Shown here one piece after another: positions 17,203 through 25,990 of a stretch of 64,000 nucleotides of DNA. The notes beneath the pieces are model-generated. The model saw only the letters and a program-made list of their open reading frames with translations, had not been told where the DNA came from and ran no database searches. Positions within the stretch are counted from its first letter, which is position 1. The number at the start of each line of letters is the position of its first letter. This stretch comes from Actinomycetales bacterium (GTDB lineage: Bacteria > Actinomycetota > Actinomycetes > Actinomycetales > Microbacteriaceae). The position numbers were made by a program, and so were the translations under genes. Location of the stretch: positions 62,001 through 126,000 of the forward strand of contig JAFKEN010000007.1 of the NCBI GenBank assembly GCA_017308515.1, read 5' to 3'.

Positions 17203-17330
17203 AGGTGGATCCTCGTGGTGGGAAGGACTGCGGAGTGCGGCAGGCTCCGAGGGTCGATGTCGACCGTAGGGTGCCCGGACACCGCAATCCTTCACCCGCG
17301 GCGGCGCGATGACGTCACGATGACCCGGGG

Positions 17331-17336
17331 CAGGAT
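17331..17336 (+). promoter_or_regulatory. -10 box CAGGAT, leaderless start of AhpD-like gene
   Basis: Six nt before the ATG at 17343; the same CAGGAT box recurs before mazG and hisS. Confidence 0.5.
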
Positions 17337-17342
17337 GTGCGC

Positions 17343-17879
17343 ATGACCGATGCGTTCATCGCCCCGCCCCGGCGCATCCCGCTGATCCTGCGCGTCGGGT
17401 TGTGGATCACGCGCAGGCGCACCGGCGACGACCCGCTGATCGCGCGCCTGCTCGCGTGGGATCCGCGCACCGCGGTCGGCACCGGCCTCATGGAGGCCCT
17501 CGTCGTGCACGCGCGCGGCCGGGCCGACGAGCGGGTGCTCAAGCTCGTGCGGATGACGGTCTCGGCCGAGGTGGACTGCCCGTTCTGCATCGGCTTCAAC
17601 GGTCGCGACTGGGAGAAGCTCCTCACCGAGGACGAGCTCGCGGTCGTGCAGGGCCGCGTCGCCCCCGACACCGTCGCGACGCTCACGGCCGCCGAGCGGC
17701 TCGCGATCGAGTTCGCCCGCGCGCAGTGCCAGACGCCGCTCGCGATCGACCCGACGTTCGGCCCGCGGCTGCGCGAGCACTTCTCGGAGCGCGAGATCGT
17801 CGTGCTCGCCTCCACCGCGGCGCAGGTGAACCACTGGGCGCGGCTCGTGCAGGGTCTCGGCTGCCCTCCGATGGGCTGA
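17343..17879 (+). CDS. AhpD/carboxymuconolactone decarboxylase-like protein
   Basis: 178 residues, all-helical AhpD-like fold. Seen: the redox-type motif EVDCPFCIGFNG (CxxC with following hydrophobic/aromatic residues), then AAERLAIEFARAQCQTP and STAAQVNHWARLVQGLG (the AAxxNxxxR-like end of the family). A peroxide- or disulfide-linked role is likely from the CxxC; partner unknown. An in-frame GTG at 17337 is possible, but ATG at 17343 fits the -10 box spacing. Confidence 0.82.
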   Translation: MTDAFIAPPRRIPLILRVGLWITRRRTGDDPLIARLLAWDPRTAVGTGLMEALVVHARGRADERVLKLVRMTVSAEVDCPFCIGFNGRDWEKLLTEDELAVVQGRVAPDTVATLTAAERLAIEFARAQCQTPLAIDPTFGPRLREHFSEREIVVLASTAAQVNHWARLVQGLGCPPMG

Positions 17880-17896
17880 GCGGCGCCGCCGCGCGG

Positions 17897-17902
17897 CAGG
17901 AT
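17897..17902 (+). promoter_or_regulatory. -10 box CAGGAT, leaderless start of mazG
   Basis: Six nt (GGGGGA) before the ATG at 17909. Confidence 0.5.
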
Positions 17903-17908
17903 GGGGGA

Positions 17909-18625
17909 ATGACCCCCGCCGGACCGGCCGCCGCCCCGCCGAGCGGCGGGCCGCATCCCGAGCTCGACGCCCTCGTCGCGACGCTCGAGCGGCTGCGCGC
18001 GCCGGACGGCTGCGCGTGGGATCGCGAGCAGACCCACGGCAGCCTCGTGCAGTACCTCGTCGAGGAGACCTTCGAGCTCGTCGAGGCGCTCGAGGCCCGG
18101 CCCGCCGAGGGGGAGTTGCCGGAGGCGGCGCGCGCCCGCATCGACGCCGAGCAGGTCGAGGAGCTCGGCGACGTGCTCTACCAGGTGCTGTTCCACGCCG
18201 ACATCGCGCGCGAGGAGGGCCGCTACACCCTCGAGGACGTCGCGGCGCACATGCGCGCGAAGATGGTCGGCCGCCACCCGCACGTCTTCGGTGACGTGAC
18301 CGCCGACACCGCCGAGGCGGTCGTCGCCAACTGGGAGGCGATCAAGGCGGTCGAGAAGGCGCACCGCACGAGCGTGCTCGACGGGATCCCCGAGGGGATG
18401 CCCGCCCTCCAGCTCGCCGACAAGACCCTCGGCCGAGCCGAGAAGGTCGGCGCCGTACCCGACGTCAGTCCCGCGCCCGCGACCGAGGAGGAGCTCGGCG
18501 AGGCGCTGCTCGCCCTGGTGGCGAGTGCGCGCGCGGCGGGTCTCGACTCCGAGCGGGCGCTCCGCGGGGCGATCCGCGGGCTGCGCGAGCGGGTGCGCGC
18601 CGCGGAGGCGGCGCCGGGCGGCTGA
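17909..18625 (+). CDS. mazG: Nucleoside triphosphate pyrophosphohydrolase MazG
   Basis: Hydrolyses (d)NTPs, including oxidised ones, to NMP and PPi. 238 residues. Seen: LRAPDGCAWDREQTHGSLVQYLVEETFELVEAL (metal-binding EExxE region) and EQVEELGDVLYQVLFHADIAREEGRYTLEDV (ExxD), followed by KMVGRHPHVFGDV and W-x-x-IK of the long MazG form; the C-terminal second half is shortened relative to E. coli (263). Lies between mfd and eno as usual in actinobacteria, here with hisS inserted after it. Confidence 0.94.
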   Translation: MTPAGPAAAPPSGGPHPELDALVATLERLRAPDGCAWDREQTHGSLVQYLVEETFELVEALEARPAEGELPEAARARIDAEQVEELGDVLYQVLFHADIAREEGRYTLEDVAAHMRAKMVGRHPHVFGDVTADTAEAVVANWEAIKAVEKAHRTSVLDGIPEGMPALQLADKTLGRAEKVGAVPDVSPAPATEEELGEALLALVASARAAGLDSERALRGAIRGLRERVRAAEAAPGG

Positions 18626-18649
18626 GAGCTCCGACGACCCTCGCCCTGG

Positions 18650-18655
18650 CAGGAT
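18650..18655 (+). promoter_or_regulatory. -10 box CAGGAT for hisS
   Basis: Eight nt before the GTG at 18664; no clear ribosome site other than the G-run GGGGGA. Confidence 0.4.
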
Positions 18656-18663
18656 GGGGGATC

Positions 18664-19974
18664 GTGGCCGGCCAGCAGGTGAACCCTCCCCGCGGGATGC
18701 GCGACTTCCTCCCCGCCGAGAAGGCGAAGCGCGAGCGGGTGCTGCGCATCATCCGCGACACCTACCGCGCGCACGGCTTCGACGAGATCGAGACCCCGGT
18801 CATGGAGGACTCCGACCGCCTGCACGCCGGTCTCGGCGGCGACAACGAGAAGCTCGCCTTCGCGGTCATGAAGCGCGGGCTCGGCGTCGACGACCTGCAC
18901 GCGGCCGAGGCCCCGCTCGACCTCGCCGACCTCGGGCTGCGCTACGACCTCACCGTGCCGCTGGCCCGGTTCTACGCGAGCCACCGCGCCGAGCTGCCGG
19001 CGGTGTTCCGCTCGCTGCAGCTGGGCAGCGTCTGGCGCGCGGAGCGGCCGCAGAAGGGCCGGTACCGGCAGTTCGTGCAGACCGACGTCGACATCCTCGG
19101 AGAGCCGGGCATCCGCGCGGAGGCCGAGCTCGTGACGGCGAGCCTCGCGGTGCTCGAGGCGCTCGGGCTCGGCGAGGCGAGCATCCGGGTCAACGACCGA
19201 CGCCTGCTCGAGGGCATGCTGCGCGGCTTCGGCTTCCCCGACGCCGAGCTGCCGGGCGTGCTCATCACGGTCGACAAGCTCGACAAGATCGGCCCCGACG
19301 GCGTCGCCGCCGAGCTGCGCGAGCGGGGCGCCCCGACGGGCGCGGTCGAGGCCTTCGAGGCGTTCCTGCGCCGCCCGCAGACGCGCGAGTTCCTGCCCTT
19401 CGGCGACGCGCACATCCGCAAGCGGCTTCCCGAGGGGGCCGACGAGGCCGTGATCGCGGATCTCGTCGCGCTCGGCGAGGCGGTCGCGGCGGCCCGCAGC
19501 GCATCCGGCTCCGATCCCGCCGCCCCGGTCGCGCCGCCGCTCGTGTTCGACCCCTTCCTCGTGCGGGGGATGGGCTACTACACGGGACCGATCTTCGAGG
19601 TCGCGCACCCGAGCGTCGGCTACTCGATCGGCGGCGGGGGCCGCTACGACGGCATGGTCGGCCGGTTCCTCGGCAGCGAGGTGCCCGCGACCGGGTTCTC
19701 GCTCGGCTTCGAGCGGCTGATCGACCTCGTCGAGCTGCCCGAGACGGCGGCCGAGCAGATCGCGCTCGTGCACGACGCCGAGGCGCCGGTCGCCCCGCTG
19801 CTGCGCCTGCAGGCCGCGCTCGTCGCCGGGGGCGCGCGGGTGCGGCTCGTCGGCCGCGCGCGCAACACGAAGGCGCAGCTCGACGCGCTCGCCGCCGAGG
19901 GCTTCACGCGCTTCGCCTTCGTCGGCGCCGAGGTGCCCGACCCGGCGGCCCTCGACCTCAAGCCGCTCGGCTGA
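18664..19974 (+). CDS. hisS: Histidyl-tRNA synthetase
   Basis: Charges tRNA-His. 436 residues, class II. Seen: PPRGMRDFLPAEKAKRERVLRIIRDTYRAHGFDEIETPVME (motif 1 region), YDLTVPLARF, LQLGSVWRAERPQKGRYRQFVQTDVDILG (motif 2), LVRGMGYYTGPIFEV (HisA motif), GGGGRYDGMV and ATGFSLGFERL (motif 3), then a C-terminal anticodon-binding domain (about 355-436). GTG start. Position between mazG and eno is atypical for the actinobacterial backbone. Confidence 0.96.
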   Translation: MAGQQVNPPRGMRDFLPAEKAKRERVLRIIRDTYRAHGFDEIETPVMEDSDRLHAGLGGDNEKLAFAVMKRGLGVDDLHAAEAPLDLADLGLRYDLTVPLARFYASHRAELPAVFRSLQLGSVWRAERPQKGRYRQFVQTDVDILGEPGIRAEAELVTASLAVLEALGLGEASIRVNDRRLLEGMLRGFGFPDAELPGVLITVDKLDKIGPDGVAAELRERGAPTGAVEAFEAFLRRPQTREFLPFGDAHIRKRLPEGADEAVIADLVALGEAVAAARSASGSDPAAPVAPPLVFDPFLVRGMGYYTGPIFEVAHPSVGYSIGGGGRYDGMVGRFLGSEVPATGFSLGFERLIDLVELPETAAEQIALVHDAEAPVAPLLRLQAALVAGGARVRLVGRARNTKAQLDALAAEGFTRFAFVGAEVPDPAALDLKPLG

Positions 19975-20018
19975 CCGCGGCCCAGCGCTCGCGTCGCCGC
20001 CCGTTCACCACCCGTCGG

Positions 20019-20024
20019 TAGGCT
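20019..20024 (+). promoter_or_regulatory. -10 box TAGGCT for eno
   Basis: Gives a leader of about 32 nt ending in AAGGAG (20050-20055), i.e. a leadered mRNA in contrast to its neighbours. Confidence 0.5.
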
Positions 20025-20026
20025 GA

Positions 20027-21343
<1,317 letters not shown>

Positions 21344-21385
21344 GCGCCCCGCGGGCGGCCGAGGTCGCCCGCGATCGACTGCCGA

Positions 21386-21417
21386 CGTGACCGGCGGGCT
21401 GCGGCCCGCCGGTCACG
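21386..21417 (+). terminator. Strong terminator after eno
   Basis: A perfect 14-bp stem (21386-21399 with 21404-21417), tetraloop TGCG, followed by GGCTTTCC. Separates eno from the leaderless ftsB promoter 20 nt downstream. Confidence 0.85.
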
Positions 21418-21437
21418 GCTTTCCCGGATCGCCCGCC

Positions 21438-21443
21438 TACCCT
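21438..21443 (+). promoter_or_regulatory. -10 box TACCCT for ftsB
   Basis: Six nt (GGAGGC) before the ATG at 21450; if leaderless, the GGAG is upstream of the transcript and not used. Confidence 0.5.
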
Positions 21444-21449
21444 GGAGGC

Positions 21450-22109
21450 ATGGACCGCCCGCAGCGCCCCGTGCTGCCCCCGAGCGCGCCCGCGGCTCAG
21501 GTGACGGGTCGCTCCGCGGGGCGGGTCGAACGGCCCGCGCGGGCCGCGCGCGCGGAACGCTCTGAGCGCTCGAACACCCGCACCGAGCGACCGTCACGCG
21601 CCGAGCGCCCTCCGCGCGCCGAGCGCCCCGAGCGCGAGCCCGGAGCGGCATCCGCCGGCGCCCTCTCGTGGGTGCGCGAGTTCCGGTTCTCCGGGTCGGC
21701 GATCGCCGCCGTCGTCGTGCTCGTGGTCGCCCTCGTCTCGCTCGCCCCGAGCCTGCGCACCCTCGTGCAGCAGCGGCAGGAGATCGCGCAGCTCGAGGCC
21801 TCGGTCGCGCAGGCGCAGACCGACGTCGACGCGCTCGGCGCCGAGATCGACCGCTGGTCCGACCCGGCCTACATCGAGGCGCAGGCGCGCGACCGGCTGT
21901 TCTACGTGTATCCCGGCGATCAGAGCTACCTGCTGATCGGCGGTGCCGACCTGGCCTCGGGCAGCGACGGGCAGCCGATCAGCGACCAGATCCAGACGAC
22001 CCGCATCGACTGGCTCGGCGGCCTGCTCTCGGCCGTCTACCGCGCCGGGCTGACCGACGCGAGCCCCGACGAGCTCGGCGCCGACCCGGCGACCACCACC
22101 GGCGGATGA
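21450..22109 (+). CDS. FtsB/DivIC-type septum formation initiator
   Basis: 219 residues. Long basic, low-complexity cytoplasmic tail (RPARAARAERSERSNTRTERPSRAERPPRAERPERE, about 27-65), one membrane segment (IAAVVVLVVALVSLAPSL), then a coiled coil (LVQQRQEIAQLEASVAQAQTDVDALGAEIDRWSDPAYIEAQARDRLFYVYPGD), the signature of DivIC/FtsB, which scaffolds FtsL/FtsQ at the division site. The Arg/Glu-rich tail is longer than in E. coli (103 residues) but common in actinobacteria. The stop overlaps the DUF501 start (ATGA). Confidence 0.92.
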   Translation: MDRPQRPVLPPSAPAAQVTGRSAGRVERPARAARAERSERSNTRTERPSRAERPPRAERPEREPGAASAGALSWVREFRFSGSAIAAVVVLVVALVSLAPSLRTLVQQRQEIAQLEASVAQAQTDVDALGAEIDRWSDPAYIEAQARDRLFYVYPGDQSYLLIGGADLASGSDGQPISDQIQTTRIDWLGGLLSAVYRAGLTDASPDELGADPATTTGG

Positions 22110-22624
22110 CCCGCCCGCCCTACGCGCCGCCGACCGACGCGGAGATCGCGGTCGTCTCGGCGCAGCTCGGCCGCCCGGCGCGTGGCCTCGTCGGCATCGC
22201 GGCGCGCTGCGCGTGCGGCAACCCGGTCGTCGTCGCGACCCGGCCGCGCCTCGACGACGGCACGCCGTTCCCGACCTTCTACTACCTGACCCACCCGGCG
22301 GCGGCCTCGGCGCTGTCGACGCTGGAGGCGACCGGGGTGATGGCCGAGCTCGCCGCACGCCTCGACGAGCCGGAGGTCGCCGAGGCCTACCGCGCGGCGC
22401 ACGAGTCGTACCTCGCCGATCGCGCCTCGATCGGCGAGGTGGCCGAGATCGCCGGCATCTCGGCGGGCGGCATGCCCGAGCGGGTCAAGTGCCTGCACGC
22501 GCTCGCCGCCCACGCCCTCGCGGCCGGCCCCGGGCTCAACCCCTTCGGCGACGAGGCGCTCGCCCGCGCGAGCTGGTCGCCGGAGCGCTGCGTGTGCGCC
22601 GATCCGGGTGCCGCGCTCGCCTGA
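22106..22624 (+). CDS. DUF501 family protein
   Basis: 172 residues, a conserved actinobacterial protein of unknown function always near eno and ftsB. Seen: QLGRPARGLVGIAARCACGNPVVVATRPRLDDGTPFPTFYYLTHP (family core with CxCG), GGMPERVKCLHALAAHALAAGPGLNPFGDEAL, and a final CVCAD. Conserved Cys and His could bind metal (inference). ATGA overlap with ftsB. The exopolyphosphatase gene (ppx) that usually follows is absent; ndh follows instead. Confidence 0.93.
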   Translation: MTRPPYAPPTDAEIAVVSAQLGRPARGLVGIAARCACGNPVVVATRPRLDDGTPFPTFYYLTHPAAASALSTLEATGVMAELAARLDEPEVAEAYRAAHESYLADRASIGEVAEIAGISAGGMPERVKCLHALAAHALAAGPGLNPFGDEALARASWSPERCVCADPGAALA

Positions 22625-22659
22625 GTGTGCGGCGATTCGGCAGGGTCTCGCCGGGCCGG

Positions 22660-22665
22660 TAGATT
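22660..22665 (+). promoter_or_regulatory. -10 box TAGATT for ndh
   Basis: Gives a leader of about 33 nt containing GAGGAAG (22687-22693) as ribosome site. Confidence 0.5.
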
Positions 22666-22704
22666 GGCCGGGTCGATCCGTCTCTCGAGGAAGACCCCTT
22701 ACCA

Positions 22705-24036
22705 GTGCGCAGAATCCTGATCGTCGGCGGCGGCTACGCCGGTTTCTACACCGCGAAGAAGCTCGAGAAGCATCTCGCGCGCGGTGAGGCCGAGGTCACC
22801 ATGGTCGACCCGGTGCCCTACATGACCTACCAGCCCTTCCTGCCCGAGGTCGCGGCCGGCTCCATCGACCCTCGCCACGCGATCGTCGATCACCGTCGTC
22901 ACCTGAAGCGCACCAACGTGGTGACCGCCTCGGTGACGCGCATCGACCACGCGTCCAAGCAGGCCGAGATCACCCCGGCCGTCGGCGAGCCGTGGATGCA
23001 GGAGTACGACGACGTCATCGTCACCGCCGGTGCCGTCACCCGCACCTTCCCGATCCCGGGCGTCGCCGACCAGGCGATCGGCCTCAAGGCGATCGAGGAG
23101 GCGATGTGGATCCGCGACCGCCTCGTCGGCAACTTCGCGAAGGCCGCGAACCTCCCCGCCGGCCCGGAGCGCGACCGTCTGCTGACGGTCGTCGTCGTCG
23201 GCGGCGGATTCGCGGGCATCGAGATCTACGCCGAGCTGCGCTCCTTCGCGAGCGCGCTGCTGGGGCGCTACCCCGGTCTCAGCTCCGACGACGTGCACTT
23301 CCACCTCATCGAGGCGATGGGCCGCATCATGCCCGAGGTGTCGCTCAAGACCGCCGGCTGGGTCATCAAGAACCTCGAGCAGCGCGACGCGAAGATCCAC
23401 CTCGACACCCAGCTCGCGAGCGCCGTCGACGGCAAGATCGAGCTCTCGACGGGCGAGACCTTCGAGTCCGATCTCATCGTCTGGACGGCCGGCGTCATGG
23501 CCGCGCCGATGATCGGGAAGACGACCGACCTGCCCACCGACCAGCGTGGCCGGCTCACGGTGCAGGCCGACCTGCGCGTGATCGACGCCGACGGCAACGT
23601 CGTGCCCGGCGCCTGGGGTGCCGGCGACGTCGCGGCGGTGCCGGATCTCAGCGGCGACAGCCCCCTGCCCGACAGCACCTGCGTGCCCAACGCGCAGCAC
23701 GCCGTGCGCCAGGGCAAGCGCATGGCGAAGAACCTCGCCGCCGACATCCGCGGCGAGAAGCCCGTGGACTACTTCCACCACTACGCGGGCGCCGTCGCGG
23801 GCCTGGGCCTCTACGTCGGCGCGTTCCAGTACAAGAAGCTCGGCATCACCGGCCTCATCGCGTGGTTCATGCACCGCGGCTACCACGGCTTCGCGATGCC
23901 CATGTGGGAGCGCAAGGCCCGCGTCTTCTCGAACTGGATCGTCAACTTCTTCTGGAAGCGCGACCTGGTGGGCATCCCCGCCCGCGACGAGCCGCGCGCG
24001 GCCTTCGCGAGCGTGGCAGCGCGGCCCAAGGGCTGA
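22705..24036 (+). CDS. ndh: Type II NADH dehydrogenase
   Basis: Non-proton-pumping NADH:menaquinone oxidoreductase on the inner membrane face. 443 residues. Seen: FAD fold RRILIVGGGYAGFYTAKKL, PYMTYQPFLPEVAAGSIDPRH (family Y-x-PLLPEVA), second dinucleotide fold LTVVVVGGGFAGIEIYAEL, WTAGV, and AWGAGDVAAVPD; a C-terminal amphipathic/hydrophobic part (ITGLIAWFMHRGYHGFAMPMWERKARVFSNWIVNFFW) for membrane attachment. GTG start. Followed by two tandem hairpins. Confidence 0.95.
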   Translation: MRRILIVGGGYAGFYTAKKLEKHLARGEAEVTMVDPVPYMTYQPFLPEVAAGSIDPRHAIVDHRRHLKRTNVVTASVTRIDHASKQAEITPAVGEPWMQEYDDVIVTAGAVTRTFPIPGVADQAIGLKAIEEAMWIRDRLVGNFAKAANLPAGPERDRLLTVVVVGGGFAGIEIYAELRSFASALLGRYPGLSSDDVHFHLIEAMGRIMPEVSLKTAGWVIKNLEQRDAKIHLDTQLASAVDGKIELSTGETFESDLIVWTAGVMAAPMIGKTTDLPTDQRGRLTVQADLRVIDADGNVVPGAWGAGDVAAVPDLSGDSPLPDSTCVPNAQHAVRQGKRMAKNLAADIRGEKPVDYFHHYAGAVAGLGLYVGAFQYKKLGITGLIAWFMHRGYHGFAMPMWERKARVFSNWIVNFFWKRDLVGIPARDEPRAAFASVAARPKG

Positions 24037-24067
24037 GGCGCTCGGGTATACGGTTCCTCACGTGACC

Positions 24068-24088
24068 CGACGCCCGGGACGGGCGTCG
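24068..24088 (+). terminator. First terminator hairpin after ndh
   Basis: CGACGCCCG (24068-24076) pairs with CGGGCGTCG (24080-24088), loop GGA; 9 perfect pairs. Confidence 0.65.
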
Positions 24089-24098
24089 GCGAGCGCCG

Positions 24099-24122
24099 GC
24101 GGCGATCAGCAGTGATCGCCGC
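24099..24122 (+). terminator. Second terminator hairpin after ndh
   Basis: A 10-bp stem, 24099-24108 with 24113-24122, loop GCAG, just 12 nt before the tRNA. It may also insulate the tRNA from read-through. Confidence 0.65.
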
Positions 24123-24134
24123 TGATCGGCGCTC

Positions 24135-24208
24135 GCCCCCGTAGCCCAACCGGCAGAGGCAGCCGACTTAAAATCGGCCCAGTCTGGGTTCGAATCCCAG
24201 CGGGGGCA
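24135..24208 (+). tRNA. Class I tRNA with UAA anticodon (annotated as tRNA-Leu, atypical)
   Basis: A clean cloverleaf: 7-bp acceptor GCCCCCG/CGGGGGC, D arm with GCC/GGC and GG at 24152-24153, anticodon stem GCCGA/TCGGC with loop CTTAAAA (24167-24173; anticodon TAA at 24169-24171), T arm CTGGG-TTCGAAT-CCCAG, discriminator A24208. CCA is not encoded. The variable loop is only 5 nt (CCAGT, 24179-24183), whereas bacterial tRNA-Leu is class II with a long variable arm. The decoded codon UUA was not found in frame in any gene here by eye. Charging identity is therefore open. Confidence 0.85.
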
Positions 24209-24217
24209 CGTCGCCCC

Positions 24218-24988
24218 TCAATTCCCGGCCTCGGGTCGCTGACGTACCGCCCCGAGGCTCAGCACGATCACCGCGGCCGCGACCGCACCCGCCGCGATCA
24301 CGCCGGTCAGCACGAGGATCTGGAAGCGGGCCGCCTCGACCGGCGACAGCCCGCCGAAGATCGCGCCGACGAAGGCACCGGGCAGAGCGACGAGGCCGGT
24401 CGTCGCGGTCTGGTCGAGCGTCGGCGCGAGTGCGAGGCCGATCGACTGCCGACCCATGTCGCGGGTCGCCTGGCGGGGGCGGGCGCCGAGGGCGAGCCAG
24501 CCCTCCACCTCGTCCCAGCGCTCCCGCACGCCGTCGCGCAGCCGGCGCCCGGTGACGCCCGAGATCGCCATCGCGTTGCCGATCACGATCCCGCCCATCG
24601 CGAGCAGGTAGCGGCCGGTCGGCTCCAGCGCTCCGCTGACGAAGATCGCCGTGAGCGCGACCGCGGTGCCGGCGACGATGGCGAGCGCGACCGGGGCGAT
24701 CGCGGCGCGCCCCGCCCCGATCCGCCGCGTCGCGGTGCCGACCGCGACCACCACCATCACGCCGAGCGCCACGGCGACCCAGCGCGGGTCGGAGATGATG
24801 CCGCTCAGCACGACGCTCACCGCCGCGAGCTGCACGACGGCGCGGCCGATCGCGAGCAGCGGGACGGCGGGGCGCGGCGCCCGGAGCGCCACCAGCACGG
24901 CGATCGTCAGGCCCAGCAGCACCGCGACCGCGGCGAGGGTGCGCAGCAGTGCACCGCGGTCCACGCCGTCGAGGCCGGGGAGGGTCAC
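24218..24988 (-). CDS. FetB/YbbM-like (UPF0014) ABC-type permease
   Basis: 256 residues, about 7 membrane segments, the size of E. coli FetB (iron export/homeostasis). Seen: RAVVQLAAVSVVLSGI, LLAMGGIVIGNAMAISGVTGRRL (family M-P-I-xGN-M), EGWLALGARPRQATRDMGRQSIGLALAPTLDQTATTGLVALPGAFVGAIFGGLSPVEAARFQILV. No FetA-like ATPase lies next to it. Its GTG overlaps the stop of the methyltransferase by 4 bp. Confidence 0.88.
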   Translation of the reverse strand: MTLPGLDGVDRGALLRTLAAVAVLLGLTIAVLVALRAPRPAVPLLAIGRAVVQLAAVSVVLSGIISDPRWVAVALGVMVVVAVGTATRRIGAGRAAIAPVALAIVAGTAVALTAIFVSGALEPTGRYLLAMGGIVIGNAMAISGVTGRRLRDGVRERWDEVEGWLALGARPRQATRDMGRQSIGLALAPTLDQTATTGLVALPGAFVGAIFGGLSPVEAARFQILVLTGVIAAGAVAAAVIVLSLGAVRQRPEAGN

Positions 24989-25815
24989 GGGCGCGCCGCC
25001 ACCCACACCACGCGACCGCTCGTCGCGGTGAGCGGAGACGCGCCCGCTCGCAGGTCGTGCTCGACCGCGGCCAGGGCGCCTAGATCCGCCGCGTCGAGCT
25101 GGTCGGCGAGACGCTCCTGCCAGGCGGCGAACTGCCCGGCGAGGTAGTCCTTTCCGGAGGGGTCGCCCCGCACCGTGAGCTCGCGGACCTCCGGCGGAGC
25201 GGCGCGGAATCCGGCGGCCGCCAGCGGTGCGGTCCAGTCGGCGGTGGGCGGGTATCCGCTCGCCGCGAGGGCGCGCGTCAGGCGACGCGCGAGCCCCGGT
25301 CGCCCGACCCCGAGATCGTCGGGGGCGAAGGCGAGCGTCGACGTCATCTCCGTGATGACGAGCACCCCGCCGGGGCGCAGCACCGCGAGCGTCCGCTCGA
25401 GAACCCGTTCCGGGTCGGCGACGTGGTGCAGCGACAGCGACGTCCAGGCGAGGTCGACGTGCTCGGGAACGACGCCGGTCCAGTCCTCGTCGAGGTCGAC
25501 GAGGTGGCGGTGCACGCGGCCGGCGACGCCCGCGGCCTCGGCGGCGCTCGCCAGCCGCTCGAGCAGCTCGGGGGAGAGGTCGAGGCTGTGCACCTGCGCG
25601 TCGGAGAACCGGTGCGCGAGCGCGAGCGTGCCCGCCCCGGTTCCGGCGCCGAGGTCGATCGCCGAGCGCGCCGGGGCGCCGAGCGCGGTGGTCGCGAGGT
25701 CGAGCGCCCAGCCGGTCAGCTCCCGCGCGAGCTCGGCTTCGCGATCCAGGTGCTCCCCGAAGCCCGCCGCGTGCTCGTGATGGTGGCGGTGCGGCATCGC
25801 GTCGGGCGGGGTCAC
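24985..25815 (-). CDS. Class I SAM-dependent methyltransferase
   Basis: 276 residues. Seen: SAM motif I SAIDLGAGTGAGTLALAHRF, motif II-like VHSLDLSPELLERL, TSLSLHHVADPERVLERTLAVLRPGGVLVITEM (motifs post-I to III of the UbiE/ubiG-like Methyltransf_11/25 group). The N-terminus HRHHHEHAAGFGEHLDREAEL is His-rich and could bind metal, notable beside a FetB-like permease. Substrate unknown. GTG start with TAGCGT 6 nt upstream, leaderless. Confidence 0.88.
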   Translation of the reverse strand: MTPPDAMPHRHHHEHAAGFGEHLDREAELARELTGWALDLATTALGAPARSAIDLGAGTGAGTLALAHRFSDAQVHSLDLSPELLERLASAAEAAGVAGRVHRHLVDLDEDWTGVVPEHVDLAWTSLSLHHVADPERVLERTLAVLRPGGVLVITEMTSTLAFAPDDLGVGRPGLARRLTRALAASGYPPTADWTAPLAAAGFRAAPPEVRELTVRGDPSGKDYLAGQFAAWQERLADQLDAADLGALAAVEHDLRAGASPLTATSGRVVWVAARP

Positions 25816-25821
25816 CCTTCG

Positions 25822-25827
25822 ACGCTA
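25822..25827 (-). promoter_or_regulatory. -10 box TAGCGT, leaderless start of methyltransferase-fetB operon
   Basis: Ends 6 nt before the GTG at 25815. Confidence 0.6.
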
Positions 25828-25930
25828 GTCGCGTGCGCGCGGGCCGGGAGCGCGACCGCGGCGCGGGGCGCGACCTGGTCCGAAAGGATTCTGAAACGCC
25901 CGCGGGCGACACTCCTCCCGAGACCTGCCA

Positions 25931-25968
25931 CCGTCCGCCGGCCTCGCCTCGGCGGGGTCGGCGGACGG
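25931..25968 (+). promoter_or_regulatory. Large stem-loop in the leader of the lipoprotein pair
   Basis: CCGTCCGCCG (25931-25940) pairs perfectly with CGGCGGACGG (25959-25968); the 18-nt interior can pair further (CCTCGCC with GGCGGGG). It ends about 10 nt before the ribosome site, so it could act as an attenuator, an mRNA stabiliser or a terminator for upstream transcription. Confidence 0.55.
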
Positions 25969-25990
25969 ATCCCAGCATCGAGGAGATCCC

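Noticed and set aside
17282-17295. 14-mer GTGAAGGATTGCGG shared (reverse complement) with 58440-58453
   Set aside because: A chance 14-mer match is expected several times in 64 kb of biased DNA; kept only as a side note to the ispH motif cluster.
24135-24208. tRNA as an integration site of a mobile element
   Set aside because: No integrase, no direct repeat of the tRNA 3' end and no phage-like genes follow within the next kilobases.
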